DNA of 54,255 nucleotides from Prevotellaceae bacterium (lineage in GTDB: Bacteria > Bacteroidota > Bacteroidia > Bacteroidales > UBA932): NCBI GenBank assembly GCA_031267135.1, contig JAIRZQ010000183.1, forward strand, positions 1 to 54,255. The letters are read 5' to 3'. Position numbers and translations under genes: made by a program. The notes beneath the pieces are model-generated. The model was given only the letters and a program-made list of their open reading frames with translations, had not been told where the DNA came from and made no database searches. Below, piece by piece: positions 16,580 to 24,221 of this stretch. Positions within the stretch are counted from its first letter, which is position 1. Each line of letters opens with the position of its first letter.

Positions 16580-16894
16580 AAAATGCTGAAATCCTTTCCT
16601 GCTCTTAATGTCGAATGGCTGATTACAGGCAATGGTAAAATGTATAAAGAGCCGAAAGAACAGTCGCTTTTTATTGATAATGAGCCTGATGATTTATTTT
16701 CACCGACATCGAAAATCATTGATAACGCTCATAATATCTTTAAAAGCGACGAAAATCAAAGCAGAAAAAGTATGAATAATGAGAACGAAACGGATGTTTT
16801 GCCTCAAAACGAAGTTAAAACCTACAGTCGCGAGATGGAACGCATAATTATCTGCTATTCCGACAAAACATTTGAATTTTATTATCCTCGATGA
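16547..16894 (+). pseudogene. 5'-truncated XRE-type repressor remnant
   Basis: The open frame from 16547 reads KRNKPSLDFIQKMLKSFPAL, then NVEWLITGNGKMYKE. This is the end of the helix-turn-helix domain and linker of Bacteroidota phage-repressor-like XRE proteins, where the sequence 'KPSLDFIQKIL..FP.LN..WLLTG.G.M' is typical. The preceding in-frame codon is TGA at 16544-16546 and the DNA-binding half is missing. An ATG at 16583 could still give a 103-residue product with an Asn/Glu-rich middle and the C-terminal MERIIICYSDKTFEFYY. I treat it as a remnant left by a deletion or insertion at about 16545. Confidence 0.7.
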
Positions 16895-16952
16895 ATTTCC
16901 GCAATCTTTAATTTATATGAATAAATTATTTGTATAGATTGTATATAAAATA

Positions 16953-16984
16953 AAAACAGCGATAATTTATTTTACCGCTGTTTT
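16953..16984. terminator. Bidirectional terminator between the repressor remnant and the OmpA operon
   Basis: AAAACAGCG (16953-16961) pairs with CGCTGTTTT (16976-16984) around a 14-base loop, with A/T tracts on both sides. It lies between convergent genes and can serve both. Confidence 0.75.
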
Positions 16985-17005
16985 CTAAAATACAGTTCAT
17001 AAAAT

Positions 17006-18187
17006 TCACTGTATCACAAACTCAAGCCTGCGATTTTGTTTGCGGTTTTCTTTCGATGAATTTTGAGCAAGCGGTTGTGTTTCTCCTTTGCTATCTACGG
17101 AAATACGCTCTGTTGCAATGCCTTTTTCAATCAGGTATTCTTTGCCTGTTTCTGCGCGTTTCAGTCCTTTCTTAATATTAATGTTTTTATAACCGATTTC
17201 GCAAGTATGACCAACTATAAGTATCTTAACATCTGAATATTTATTGAGCATAACAGCAATATCATTAAGTATTGATTTTTGAGCTTCAGATAATGCTGTT
17301 TCGTCAAAAGAATAGCCGTCAATTTTTGTTTCTGCAATTTTTTGAATAGCACTTTTACGTTCTTCGGCGGCTTTGCGTTCGGCTTCCTGCCGTTGAAGTT
17401 CGGCTTGACGCTTGGCTTCTTGTTCGGCAAAAAGAGTCTCATTGTTAGCAATAACTTCATTTTGTTTTTCTTGAAAGGACTGCCAATATTGACTTTCCCA
17501 TTCTGATCGGGTAATGCCTTGGCTTTGTTGCTCTTCTGAATATGAAGAATACTTGTTTTCAACAAATTGTCTGTGCTTTTCAGGATTGTAAGTAAGATTT
17601 CCTCTTTCATCAACATCATACGCAGCGTAGAAATCGGGGTTTTCTTCCATATCTCTATCAAGTTTCTTCAATCTTTTGGCAACTACAATTTTGTCACTTG
17701 TATAGTTGGTAGCCCACATAAGAACGGCAAGTTGTGTCGTTTTATCTCCTTTTGAATCAACAAAAGCTTGTGTAGCATTCAAATTGTCAATAATGAGCTG
17801 TCTTGTAGGATTACGAGGATCGTTAATATTCTTGTCATTATCTTCAAAATAATTGCTGATGGTAACGGCAGATTTATTAAATCCTCCAGAAGCATTATTC
17901 CAAGCATCGGCACGTTGTAAAGATTTGCCATATACTTCTTTTTTTTCTTCGGCAGCCATTGCTTCGGGATTAATATCCCAACCTGTTTGCTCTTTTATTC
18001 TTTGATAGGATTCTCTTTTTTCTGCTTCATATCTATCGGCATTTGTGCGAGTATTACTGTGTTGCTGATTTTTAATGGCGTCATATATTTGGAATCCTCC
18101 TTTTATTATATCTCCCAACGACTGCGCAGAAATATTTCCCGAACAAATTATAATGCTTAAAGCACATAATATCATTTTCTTTTTCAT
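17006..18187 (-). CDS. OmpA-family exported protein
   Basis: A 393-residue protein with a Sec signal peptide ending NISAQ (about residue 22). The middle (about 60-285) is hydrophilic and helical with a Gln/Glu/Ala-rich coiled-coil-like stretch (AEQEAKRQAELQRQEAERKA). The last 110 residues are an OmpA C-terminal domain, with VKILIVGHTCEIGYKNINIK and the peptidoglycan-binding end NSSKENRKQNRRLEFVIQ. No beta-barrel domain is present, so it is a periplasmic peptidoglycan-binding protein, not a porin. It is the last gene of a three-gene operon of secreted proteins; partners unknown. Confidence 0.88.
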   Translation of the reverse strand: MKKKMILCALSIIICSGNISAQSLGDIIKGGFQIYDAIKNQQHSNTRTNADRYEAEKRESYQRIKEQTGWDINPEAMAAEEKKEVYGKSLQRADAWNNASGGFNKSAVTISNYFEDNDKNINDPRNPTRQLIIDNLNATQAFVDSKGDKTTQLAVLMWATNYTSDKIVVAKRLKKLDRDMEENPDFYAAYDVDERGNLTYNPEKHRQFVENKYSSYSEEQQSQGITRSEWESQYWQSFQEKQNEVIANNETLFAEQEAKRQAELQRQEAERKAAEERKSAIQKIAETKIDGYSFDETALSEAQKSILNDIAVMLNKYSDVKILIVGHTCEIGYKNINIKKGLKRAETGKEYLIEKGIATERISVDSKGETQPLAQNSSKENRKQNRRLEFVIQ

Positions 18188-18195
18188 GCCTGTAA

Positions 18196-18606
18196 CTATT
18201 TAATTGTTAAATCTGTAATAATATTATACCCTTTTGCTGTCGAGTCTGGTGATACCAAAACCATTCCTTCTGGAATAAGGAAACCTTTGTACTGCAAAGT
18301 TTCATTTTTAACACTTACCATATTTGCCATAACTTCTATGCCTTTTTTTAAGTTGCCTTTACAATTATAATTACCAGAAGCCGTTAATACAGGCTTTACA
18401 ATAATAGCATTATCCTTTTCTACTGCCGTATAAAAACTGACGGTATTTTTGTCCCAAAAATATACACTTGTAAGTATATTTCCTTTAACTCCGTCTTTTT
18501 CAACAGGAGTTACATTTAGCCAAACTGTCTTATTCAGGTAGTTGCGAGTTGCGCAACTGCATAAAAGCGTAAGACATAAGAGAAATAAAATATGTGTTTT
18601 TTTCAT
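18196..18606 (-). CDS. Hypothetical lipoprotein
   Basis: A 136-residue protein with a clear lipoprotein signal (MKKTHILFLLCLTLLCSCATRN; lipidation at Cys18). The mature part looks all-beta (NKTVWLNVTPVEKDGVKG, VYFWDKNTVSFYTAV). I do not recognise the family. It starts one base after the stop of the upstream gene and ends 8 bases before the OmpA-like gene, so the three are one operon and may form one envelope complex. Confidence 0.75.
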   Translation of the reverse strand: MKKTHILFLLCLTLLCSCATRNYLNKTVWLNVTPVEKDGVKGNILTSVYFWDKNTVSFYTAVEKDNAIIVKPVLTASGNYNCKGNLKKGIEVMANMVSVKNETLQYKGFLIPEGMVLVSPDSTAKGYNIITDLTIK

Positions 18607-18607
18607 A

Positions 18608-19000
18608 TTATCGAATTATTACATTGTTAATGGCGATTTTAAAATCAGCGATTCCGCATCTATTTAATTGTGAGGTATCGCAAGTAAACAGAATAGAACT
18701 TTCACTTGGCGCATAAGAATGATTATTTGGTGGCGTATAGTCTTTATAATCACAGGTTGTAGAAATCAATCTTGTGATATAATCAGAATAAGCACAAATT
18801 TTCACATTAATGCTTTCAATGTCCTTTCCTGCATACTTTCCACTTGTATTGTACATTCTGTCTTGATAGATACCGGAAACCTTGAAATAGACCCGAATAC
18901 CGCCTTTTTCGGGATCTGTTCGTGTAATTGTTGCTGTTTGTGCATTAGTAATTACTACAAAGCCGATAACAGCTACTAAAATAATTAATATTTTTTTCAT
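18608..19000 (-). CDS. Hypothetical exported protein
   Basis: A 130-residue protein beginning MKKILIILVAVIGFVVITNAQ, a Sec signal peptide cleaved after NAQ. The mature part is predicted beta-rich, with four Cys residues that could form disulfides (VKICAYS, STTCDYKD, LFTCDTS, NRCGIAD). I prefer the ATG at 19000; a longer frame from 19027 adds nine residues before the signal peptide. It is the first gene of the operon with the lipoprotein and OmpA-like protein. Its upstream region carries one copy of an 88-base repeat. Confidence 0.7.
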   Translation of the reverse strand: MKKILIILVAVIGFVVITNAQTATITRTDPEKGGIRVYFKVSGIYQDRMYNTSGKYAGKDIESINVKICAYSDYITRLISTTCDYKDYTPPNNHSYAPSESSILFTCDTSQLNRCGIADFKIAINNVIIR

Positions 19001-19106
19001 AAATAATTTGTGTCGGTTATATACCATCGACCCGTCGGTTTTCAGTTAAAAATTTATTTTTCTCGCTCTGCCAGCTTCGCGAGTGTCTTGCCCGTTTTTT
19101 TAGAAA

Positions 19107-19195
19107 GTTTCTGCTCTTTCCTGCATTTTTTTGAGAACAGTTACAGTTCTGTTTTATATGATGTTGGCGGCTTTCCCGTCGTCGGATTTTTTCAA
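19107..19195. repeat. 88-bp direct repeat, copy 1
   Basis: From GTTTCTGCTCTTTCCTGC to the end this stretch matches 19736-19824 at all but a handful of bases, including the shared GAGAACAGTT and CCCGTCGTCGGATTTTT blocks. There is a one-base indel and several substitutions. Both copies lie just upstream of a minus-strand gene with an 'NAQ' signal peptide. Confidence 0.85.
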
Positions 19196-19683
19196 AATGA
19201 GTTTATGTTTATTTCGACATTTGAAAACTTTTCCTGGCAATTAATTATAACATCTTCTTTTTTATAAGGGCTTAACTCGTACGTTTTATTACAGTTATTA
19301 TTTGCTGTTTGGGGATTGATACTTGCACTAACAGTTTGGTTGCTATTGTTATACAAACTTATTGTAGCATAAATATCTTCGTTTGAAGCTGACACTATTT
19401 TTATAATTTCATATTCCAAATGACCCAACGTATCGCTGTTGATTATTACAGGCTTTTTGCGAACGCGAGATTCGATGACACTTTTTAAAATCGACATCAT
19501 ATTACTACTATCACGCCACATTGCATTAAATATTTTACCTATTCATGTTTCTCTTTGTTCCCATTTTTCTAATTTTTCTATTGGTATTTTTTTTACTTCC
19601 TCTAATTTTTTCTTTACTGATTGTGCATTTGCACAAATTCCAAAGCCAATTAGGACTATCAAGATTGCTAAAATCCTTTTCAT
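19192..19683 (-). pseudogene. Exported hypothetical protein interrupted by an in-frame TGA
   Basis: An ATG at 19683 opens MKRILAILIVLIGFGICANA and a Lys/Glu-rich segment, stopping at TGA (19543-19545) after 46 residues. The same frame continues without a further stop through seven codons (IGKIFNA) into a 109-residue stretch from Met at 19521, ending at 19192. The gap is exactly 21 bases, so one base change (for example TGA from CGA or TGG) explains the break. The full product would be about 163 residues with a cleavable signal peptide; the family is unknown. TGA recoding is possible but nothing else in the window suggests it. Confidence 0.65.
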
Positions 19684-19735
19684 TTTATTTTTGAGTTTAA
19701 CGACTACCTCCTTTTGGGCAGTCAAAAAAATAATT

Positions 19736-19824
19736 GTTTCTGCTCTTTCCTGCATTTTTTTGAGAACAGTTGCAGTTCTGTTTTATATGCTGTGGCGGTT
19801 TTCCCGTCGTCGGATTTTTCTCAA
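19736..19824. repeat. 88-bp direct repeat, copy 2
   Basis: The partner of 19107-19195. It lies directly upstream of the interrupted exported-protein gene and directly downstream (minus-strand sense) of the hairpin and terminator at 19841-19968. Confidence 0.85.
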
Positions 19825-19840
19825 TTATATACAAATAAAA

Positions 19841-19860
19841 AAGCGGACTTAAATCCGCTT
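19841..19860 (-). terminator. Terminator-like hairpin adjoining the long hairpin
   Basis: AAGCGGA (19841-19847) pairs with TCCGCTT (19854-19860). On the minus strand it is followed by TTTTTATTT, which makes a good Rho-independent terminator. Four bases of it (19857-19860) are also the base of the outer stem of the long hairpin, so the two structures exclude each other. Confidence 0.65.
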
Positions 19861-19987
19861 CTGAGGTCTTCGCTACCTTATTATACAAGAAATAAGCCCG
19901 CATTCTTGCGAGCGTTATTTGCTTATCCTTGTATAATACTTTGAAAGTTTGCGAAGTTTTCAGAAGCAAGAATTATAGCAAAACGCT
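19857..19987. ncRNA. Long structured hairpin with possible pseudoknot, copy A
   Basis: Nested arms: GCTTCTGA (19857-19864) with TCAGAAGC (19960-19967), CTTCGC (19868-19873) with GCGAAG (19951-19956), ATTATACAAG (19880-19889) with CTTGTATAAT (19928-19937), and ATAAGC (19892-19897) with GCTTAT (19921-19926). The apical loop holds GCGAGCGTT, whose AGCGTT (19911-19916) can pair with AACGCT at 19982-19987. A second element at 44416-44548 has the same plan with different stem sequences. Whether it is a transcribed RNA, an attenuator or a DNA-level mobile repeat cannot be told from sequence alone, and the active strand is not certain. Confidence 0.55.
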
Positions 19988-20255
19988 ATCTTATATGTCT
20001 TTTTTTATGCAATTTAGCACATTTTTTCGTCTTTATATCATAAATAAAATTCTCTTTATCCAATTCAATGCAAAATTATAGAAAAAATTTCAATTACAAA
20101 CAAAATATTTTATAAATTGATAATATTTTTTCATTTATCATCTTATTCACATTAGTACAAAAAGATACACTAAGTAACTAACATTGACAATTTTGATATT
20201 TGGTTTTAATGGTTTAAATTTATTCCGGCTTGTTGTGAAATCCTTTATGTTAAAT
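19988..20255. other. AT-rich intergenic region
   Basis: About 270 bases between the hairpin and the next minus-strand gene, very AT-rich. I see no ORF or clear hairpin. Confidence 0.5.
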
Positions 20256-20672
20256 TCAAGTTATCAGCGTATTTTTTATTGCATTTATATTTGTTTCCCG
20301 TTCCAATGAATATGTTTTACTTTTCAAGTTACACAGTTCATAGAGCTGTAGCGCTTTTTCAAGATATTTTTGAGGATTGGCACATTTATCGCTAAAGCCT
20401 GTTTCAGAAATGCTTTCTGCCAAAAGTTCAATATTTTCAACACAAAATCCCTCGAAAGTGCATAAATATTTATTTGAATCTTCAATATTCAAGTCTAAAA
20501 ATTTATCAAGGTCAAAATTGATTTCCTTTAACAACATCTCTTTTGTATCTTCAATTTGCTTTTCGAGCGTTATTGCCAAGTTTTCTTTTCCACCAAAGAT
20601 TTTCTGTCGAATAGCATTCAATATCGCTCCGATTTTCTCAATTTCTCTTAAAATATAATCTCTCTGTACCAT
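20256..20672 (-). CDS. Hypothetical helical protein
   Basis: A 138-residue, wholly helical, acidic soluble protein starting MVQRDYILREIEKIGAILNA. The C-terminal third (NPQKYLEKALQLYELCNLKS) resembles a TPR-like helical hairpin. The MVQRDYILR opening is reminiscent of the DUF6483 type of small proteins, but this is a weak similarity and I assign no function. I choose the Met at 20672; the frame could start eight codons earlier at 20696. It stands alone, 110 bases downstream of rlmB on the same strand. Confidence 0.7.
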   Translation of the reverse strand: MVQRDYILREIEKIGAILNAIRQKIFGGKENLAITLEKQIEDTKEMLLKEINFDLDKFLDLNIEDSNKYLCTFEGFCVENIELLAESISETGFSDKCANPQKYLEKALQLYELCNLKSKTYSLERETNINAIKNTLIT

Positions 20673-20808
20673 GATTTTGCGTTTTAAGCTAAACATTAAT
20701 TTTATTGTTCAATCCATCTTTATTTATCATTGACTTGTTTAGAAATATTTAAATTTTTGAATTATTAATTCTTCATCTATCACGTCGTGCGAATGAATAT
20801 TTGGGATT

Positions 20809-21570
20809 CTAAATTCCGCCTGCGCTTTGCGTTTCGGTTGGTTTTTGCTTCTGCCGTACTGTTTCGAACATCAAAACGCTTGCGGCTGCCGATACGTTCA
20901 GAGAATTGATTTTACCGCATATCGGAATTTTCACCTGCTCGTCGCACAGTTCAATATTTGCTCTTGAAATTCCCGTATCTTCCGCTCCCATTATTATTGC
21001 GGTCGGCTTTACATAATCGACTTCATAATAAAATTTTTCAGCTTTTTCGGTTGCCGCTATTATCTGAAATCCTGCCGATTTTAAGTAAAAAACAGCAGTT
21101 TTCAGATTCGGAACTCTGCATACCGGAATTATGCTCAACGCGCCGCACGAAGTTTTAACGGCATCGGCGTTAACAGGCGCAGCGCCTTTTGCAGGCATAA
21201 TCACGGCTTGCGCTCCGGCACATTCGGCAGAACGCGCTATCGCTCCAAAATTACGTACATCCGTTACTCCATCAAGGATTATTACAAGAGGATTTTCGAT
21301 GTTTTGTATTATATGCTCTGCTACCGTTTCAAAATCGGCAAGTTCAACGGCAGCGCACAATGCAACAACTCCTTGATGATTTTTTTGCGTGAACCTGTTT
21401 AACCGCTCAACAGGAACCCACTGTACAAAAATGCCATGCTGCTTTATCAGCCTTACAAGCCGGTGAAGAAGCTCGCTGTCGGCGCCATGTCTTAAATACA
21501 CCTTTTCGATTTGCTTACCTGTTTCAATCGCCTCTATCACGGGGCGAATTCCAAAAATTATATTATCCAT
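20809..21570 (-). CDS. rlmB: 23S rRNA (guanosine-2'-O)-methyltransferase, TrmH/RlmB family
   Basis: The 253-residue SpoU-type methyltransferase has an N-terminal substrate-binding domain (about 1-75, MDNIIFGIRPVIEAIETGK) and a knotted SAM-binding domain. The three SpoU motifs are visible: DGVTDVRNFGAIARSAECAG, then AIIMGAEDTGIS, then KINSLNVSAAASVLMFE. This pattern fits RlmB, which methylates G2251 of 23S rRNA; a tRNA target cannot be fully excluded. It follows the ABC-F gene after 62 bases and may be co-transcribed. Confidence 0.92.
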   Translation of the reverse strand: MDNIIFGIRPVIEAIETGKQIEKVYLRHGADSELLHRLVRLIKQHGIFVQWVPVERLNRFTQKNHQGVVALCAAVELADFETVAEHIIQNIENPLVIILDGVTDVRNFGAIARSAECAGAQAVIMPAKGAAPVNADAVKTSCGALSIIPVCRVPNLKTAVFYLKSAGFQIIAATEKAEKFYYEVDYVKPTAIIMGAEDTGISRANIELCDEQVKIPICGKINSLNVSAAASVLMFETVRQKQKPTETQSAGGI

Positions 21571-21632
21571 AACGAGTTTACAATGTTTGTAATATATTCA
21601 TTCATAATATTTAAATCTTACAGCTTAAAATT

Positions 21633-23576
21633 TTAACCGTTTGTAATCAGTTCCAGTTCGTAACCGGATTTTTCCCATTCATGCATTTGCTTTGCAAGTT
21701 GCGATTTCAACGAATTATACTGTTCAAAGATGCTGCTGTCGCCAATATCAATATTATACATTTCGGGATTTGCAAGTTTTATATCCCACTCGGCGATTTT
21801 CATTTCTGTTTCTTCTATTTGCTTTTCTATTTTAGCAATGCCTGTCTGTATTTTCCTTAAATTTTTTTCGTTTTCCTTTTTCTTGAGATATTCATCTTTT
21901 CCCGACGATTCTCTGTTCTTTTGACTTACGGCAGTATCATTTTTCTTTTCTATTTCGTTTAGATTTTCAATTTTTCGGCGCTGCAGGAAATAATAAACTC
22001 CACCAAGATATTCCTTTACCTTGCGGTCGCGAAATTCATAAACCCTGTCAACCAAGCCATCAAGAAATTCACGGTCGTGCGATACCACCAGAAGCGTTCC
22101 GTCATATTTGAGCAATGCATCTTTTAAAATATCTTTCGATCGCATGTCCATGTGATTTGTCGGCTCGTCGAGGACAATAAAATTATAAGGTTCTATCAAT
22201 AATTTTGCCATAGCAAGCCGCGAGCGCTCTCCTCCCGAAAGCACTTTTACTTTTTTATCGACATCATCGCCCCTGAATAAAAACGCTCCAAGGATATCGC
22301 GCAATTTTGTACGGACATCGCCAACGGCAATACGTTCGAGAGTTTCAAATACTGTTGCACTGTCGTCCATTATGGTATCCTGATTTTGTGCAAAATATCC
22401 GAGATTTACATTGTATCCGAGTTTTGCTTCTCCATGCTCGTAATCGAGTTCGCCTGTGATTATTCGCGCCATTGTTGTTTTTCCTTCGCCATTACGACCA
22501 ACAAATGCAATGCGGTTTCCACGTTCTAGTTTAAAATTCACATCTTTGAAAACCACGTTATTTACGAATTGCTTACCGACATCTTTTGCTTCAAAAACTA
22601 TTTGTCCGGAACGCGGCGCCGGCGGAAATTTTATATGCAATGCCGAATTGTCTTCTTCTTCGATTTCAATTATATCAATTTTTTCAAGTTGCTTTATTCT
22701 CGACTGCACCTGATTCGACTTTGTAGGCTTGTATCTGAACTTGTTTATGAAATCCTGAGTGCTTTCAATCAGCTTTTGCTGATTTTGATATGCGGCAATT
22801 TGCTGTTCGCGCCGTTCCTTTCGTAACTGCACGAATTGAGAGTAGGGAACTTTGTAGTCATAAATTTTTCCTAACGAAATTTCTATTGTGCGTGTTGTTA
22901 CATTATTCAAAAATGCACGGTCGTGCGAAATCAGCATCAACGCTCCATCAAAGGTTTTTAAATAATCTTCGAGCCACTGTATCGATTCAATGTCAAGATG
23001 ATTTGTAGGCTCATCGAGCAAAATTAAATCGGGACGCCGCAGAAGAATTTTTGCAAGTTCGATTCGCATGCGCCAGCCTCCGCTGAATTCATTTGTATTC
23101 CGGTAAAAATCGGCTCGTTGAAAACCAAGTCCCAGCAAAGTTTGCTCAATGCCTGCTTCGCGGTTTTCGCCTCCGTGAATATTATACAAATCGTTTGCTT
23201 CGTTAAGTTTTTCTATTGTCTTCAAGTATTCTTCCGAATTGTAATCACTGTATTTTGATAAATCTTCGGTGAGGCTGAATATCCGCTTTTCAATATTTTG
23301 TAGAATATCAAAGGCTTTCATTACTTCTTCAAAAACGGTAAGATGGTCGTAATGCGGCATTTGCTGCGGCAGATATCCCGTACTGATGCCGGCAGGACAC
23401 GAAACCATGCCTGATGAAGGATTTTGTAAACGCATGAGTATTTTCAATAATGTTGATTTTCCGGCGCCGTTTTTCCCTACAAGACCAATGCGGTCGCGCG
23501 AGTTTATCATTATCGAAACATTGTCAATCAGCGTAAATCCGCCAAACGAAACTGTTATGTTATCTAATGAAACCAA
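21633..23576 (-). CDS. ABC-F family ATPase
   Basis: A 647-residue protein with two ABC cassettes and no membrane segment. Cassette 1 has Walker A GKNGAGKST (about 34-42), signature FSGGWRMRIELAKILL and Walker B LILLDEPTNHLDIES. A charged P-site linker (RKERREQQIAAYQNQQKLIE) follows. Cassette 2 has GRNGEGKTT, LSGGERSRLAMAKLL and FIVLDEPTNHMDM. A C-terminal coiled coil (about 540-640) is like that of Uup/YdiF. ABC-F proteins act on the ribosome in translation or, in some groups, antibiotic protection; nothing here favours resistance. A promoter box lies 26 bases upstream. Confidence 0.93.
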   Translation of the reverse strand: MVSLDNITVSFGGFTLIDNVSIMINSRDRIGLVGKNGAGKSTLLKILMRLQNPSSGMVSCPAGISTGYLPQQMPHYDHLTVFEEVMKAFDILQNIEKRIFSLTEDLSKYSDYNSEEYLKTIEKLNEANDLYNIHGGENREAGIEQTLLGLGFQRADFYRNTNEFSGGWRMRIELAKILLRRPDLILLDEPTNHLDIESIQWLEDYLKTFDGALMLISHDRAFLNNVTTRTIEISLGKIYDYKVPYSQFVQLRKERREQQIAAYQNQQKLIESTQDFINKFRYKPTKSNQVQSRIKQLEKIDIIEIEEEDNSALHIKFPPAPRSGQIVFEAKDVGKQFVNNVVFKDVNFKLERGNRIAFVGRNGEGKTTMARIITGELDYEHGEAKLGYNVNLGYFAQNQDTIMDDSATVFETLERIAVGDVRTKLRDILGAFLFRGDDVDKKVKVLSGGERSRLAMAKLLIEPYNFIVLDEPTNHMDMRSKDILKDALLKYDGTLLVVSHDREFLDGLVDRVYEFRDRKVKEYLGGVYYFLQRRKIENLNEIEKKNDTAVSQKNRESSGKDEYLKKKENEKNLRKIQTGIAKIEKQIEETEMKIAEWDIKLANPEMYNIDIGDSSIFEQYNSLKSQLAKQMHEWEKSGYELELITNG

Positions 23577-23601
23577 AGTTTAAAAAATTCAAATTTTGCT
23601 G

Positions 23602-23609
23602 CAAAAGTA
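23602..23609 (-). promoter_or_regulatory. -7 promoter box of the ABC-F gene
   Basis: The minus strand reads TACTTTTG, matching TAnnTTTG, 26 bases before the ATG at 23576. It separates this gene from the aroK operon upstream. Confidence 0.6.
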
Positions 23610-23648
23610 TATATTTTATGCGTAAAATGAAAACAGTATGCTTGTTCA

Positions 23649-24194
23649 TTATACAGACGACAAAATATCCGATTGCACTGCACTTGTTATTATTTCAAAT
23701 ATTTTTTGAGGATTATGGCTTTCACCTGTTAAAATTATTTTTGCCTGTTCATAAACCGGCTCTCTGATTGACAAAAGTTGCTTGACATGCCGGTGCAGTT
23801 CATTGCCGCGTTTGCCTTGCAGTAACGGGCGTTCGGGATCCGACAGTAAAATATTTTCGTATAATTCGTCAACAGTGCATTTCAAATAAATGCTTATGCC
23901 TTGCATGTTCATATACGCGATATTGTTGTAATGACAAGGCGTTCCGCCGCCTGTGGCAAGTACAAAACTGCGGCTGCATGCTGTTATTTCGTATAAAGCA
24001 TTTTGTTCATATTCGCGAAATTTTTTCTCGCCTTCCTCGATGAAAATTTTCATTATCGGACAGTTATATTTTTTTTCTATATATTCGTCCAAATCAAAAA
24101 AAGCAATATTCAAAAGCTCAGCCAAAGGTTTTCCATAAGCGGTTTTTCCGCTGCCCATAAAGCCAATCAGAAATATTTTTATATTTTCGTTCAC
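23649..24194 (-). CDS. aroK: Shikimate kinase
   Basis: The 181-residue enzyme phosphorylates shikimate in the chorismate pathway. The P-loop GFMGSGKTAYGKPLA is at about residues 11-25, then FFDLDEYIEKKYN with the Asp that binds magnesium, and FREYEQNALYEI with the substrate-binding Arg. VLATGGGTPCHYNN is the Walker-B-like GGG motif, and the lid region ERPLLQG follows. Length is standard. It sits 27 bases after parC, so it is likely the last gene of the parE-parC operon. Confidence 0.95.
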   Translation of the reverse strand: MNENIKIFLIGFMGSGKTAYGKPLAELLNIAFFDLDEYIEKKYNCPIMKIFIEEGEKKFREYEQNALYEITACSRSFVLATGGGTPCHYNNIAYMNMQGISIYLKCTVDELYENILLSDPERPLLQGKRGNELHRHVKQLLSIREPVYEQAKIILTGESHNPQKIFEIITSAVQSDILSSV

Positions 24195-24221
24195 GGAAAC
24201 ATGCGGATTTTACAGCCGGAA

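Noticed and set aside
16411-16719. An open frame on the minus strand across the junction at 16545
   Set aside because: It is in a different frame from the membrane protein, has no family features and overlaps the repressor remnant.
19697-19969. A 90-codon minus-strand open frame with ARMRAYFLYNKVAKT and NCNCSQKNAGKS
   Set aside because: It passes through the long hairpin, the terminator and the 88-bp repeat, and the other repeat copy breaks the frame. I treat it as repeat sequence, although the repeat part may once have coded for protein.
19857-19987. The hairpins as integron attC sites
   Set aside because: They are long imperfect palindromes like attC, but the outer ends lack the RYYYAAC/GTTRRRY boxes, the AGCGTT motif is in the loop, and no integron integrase is present.
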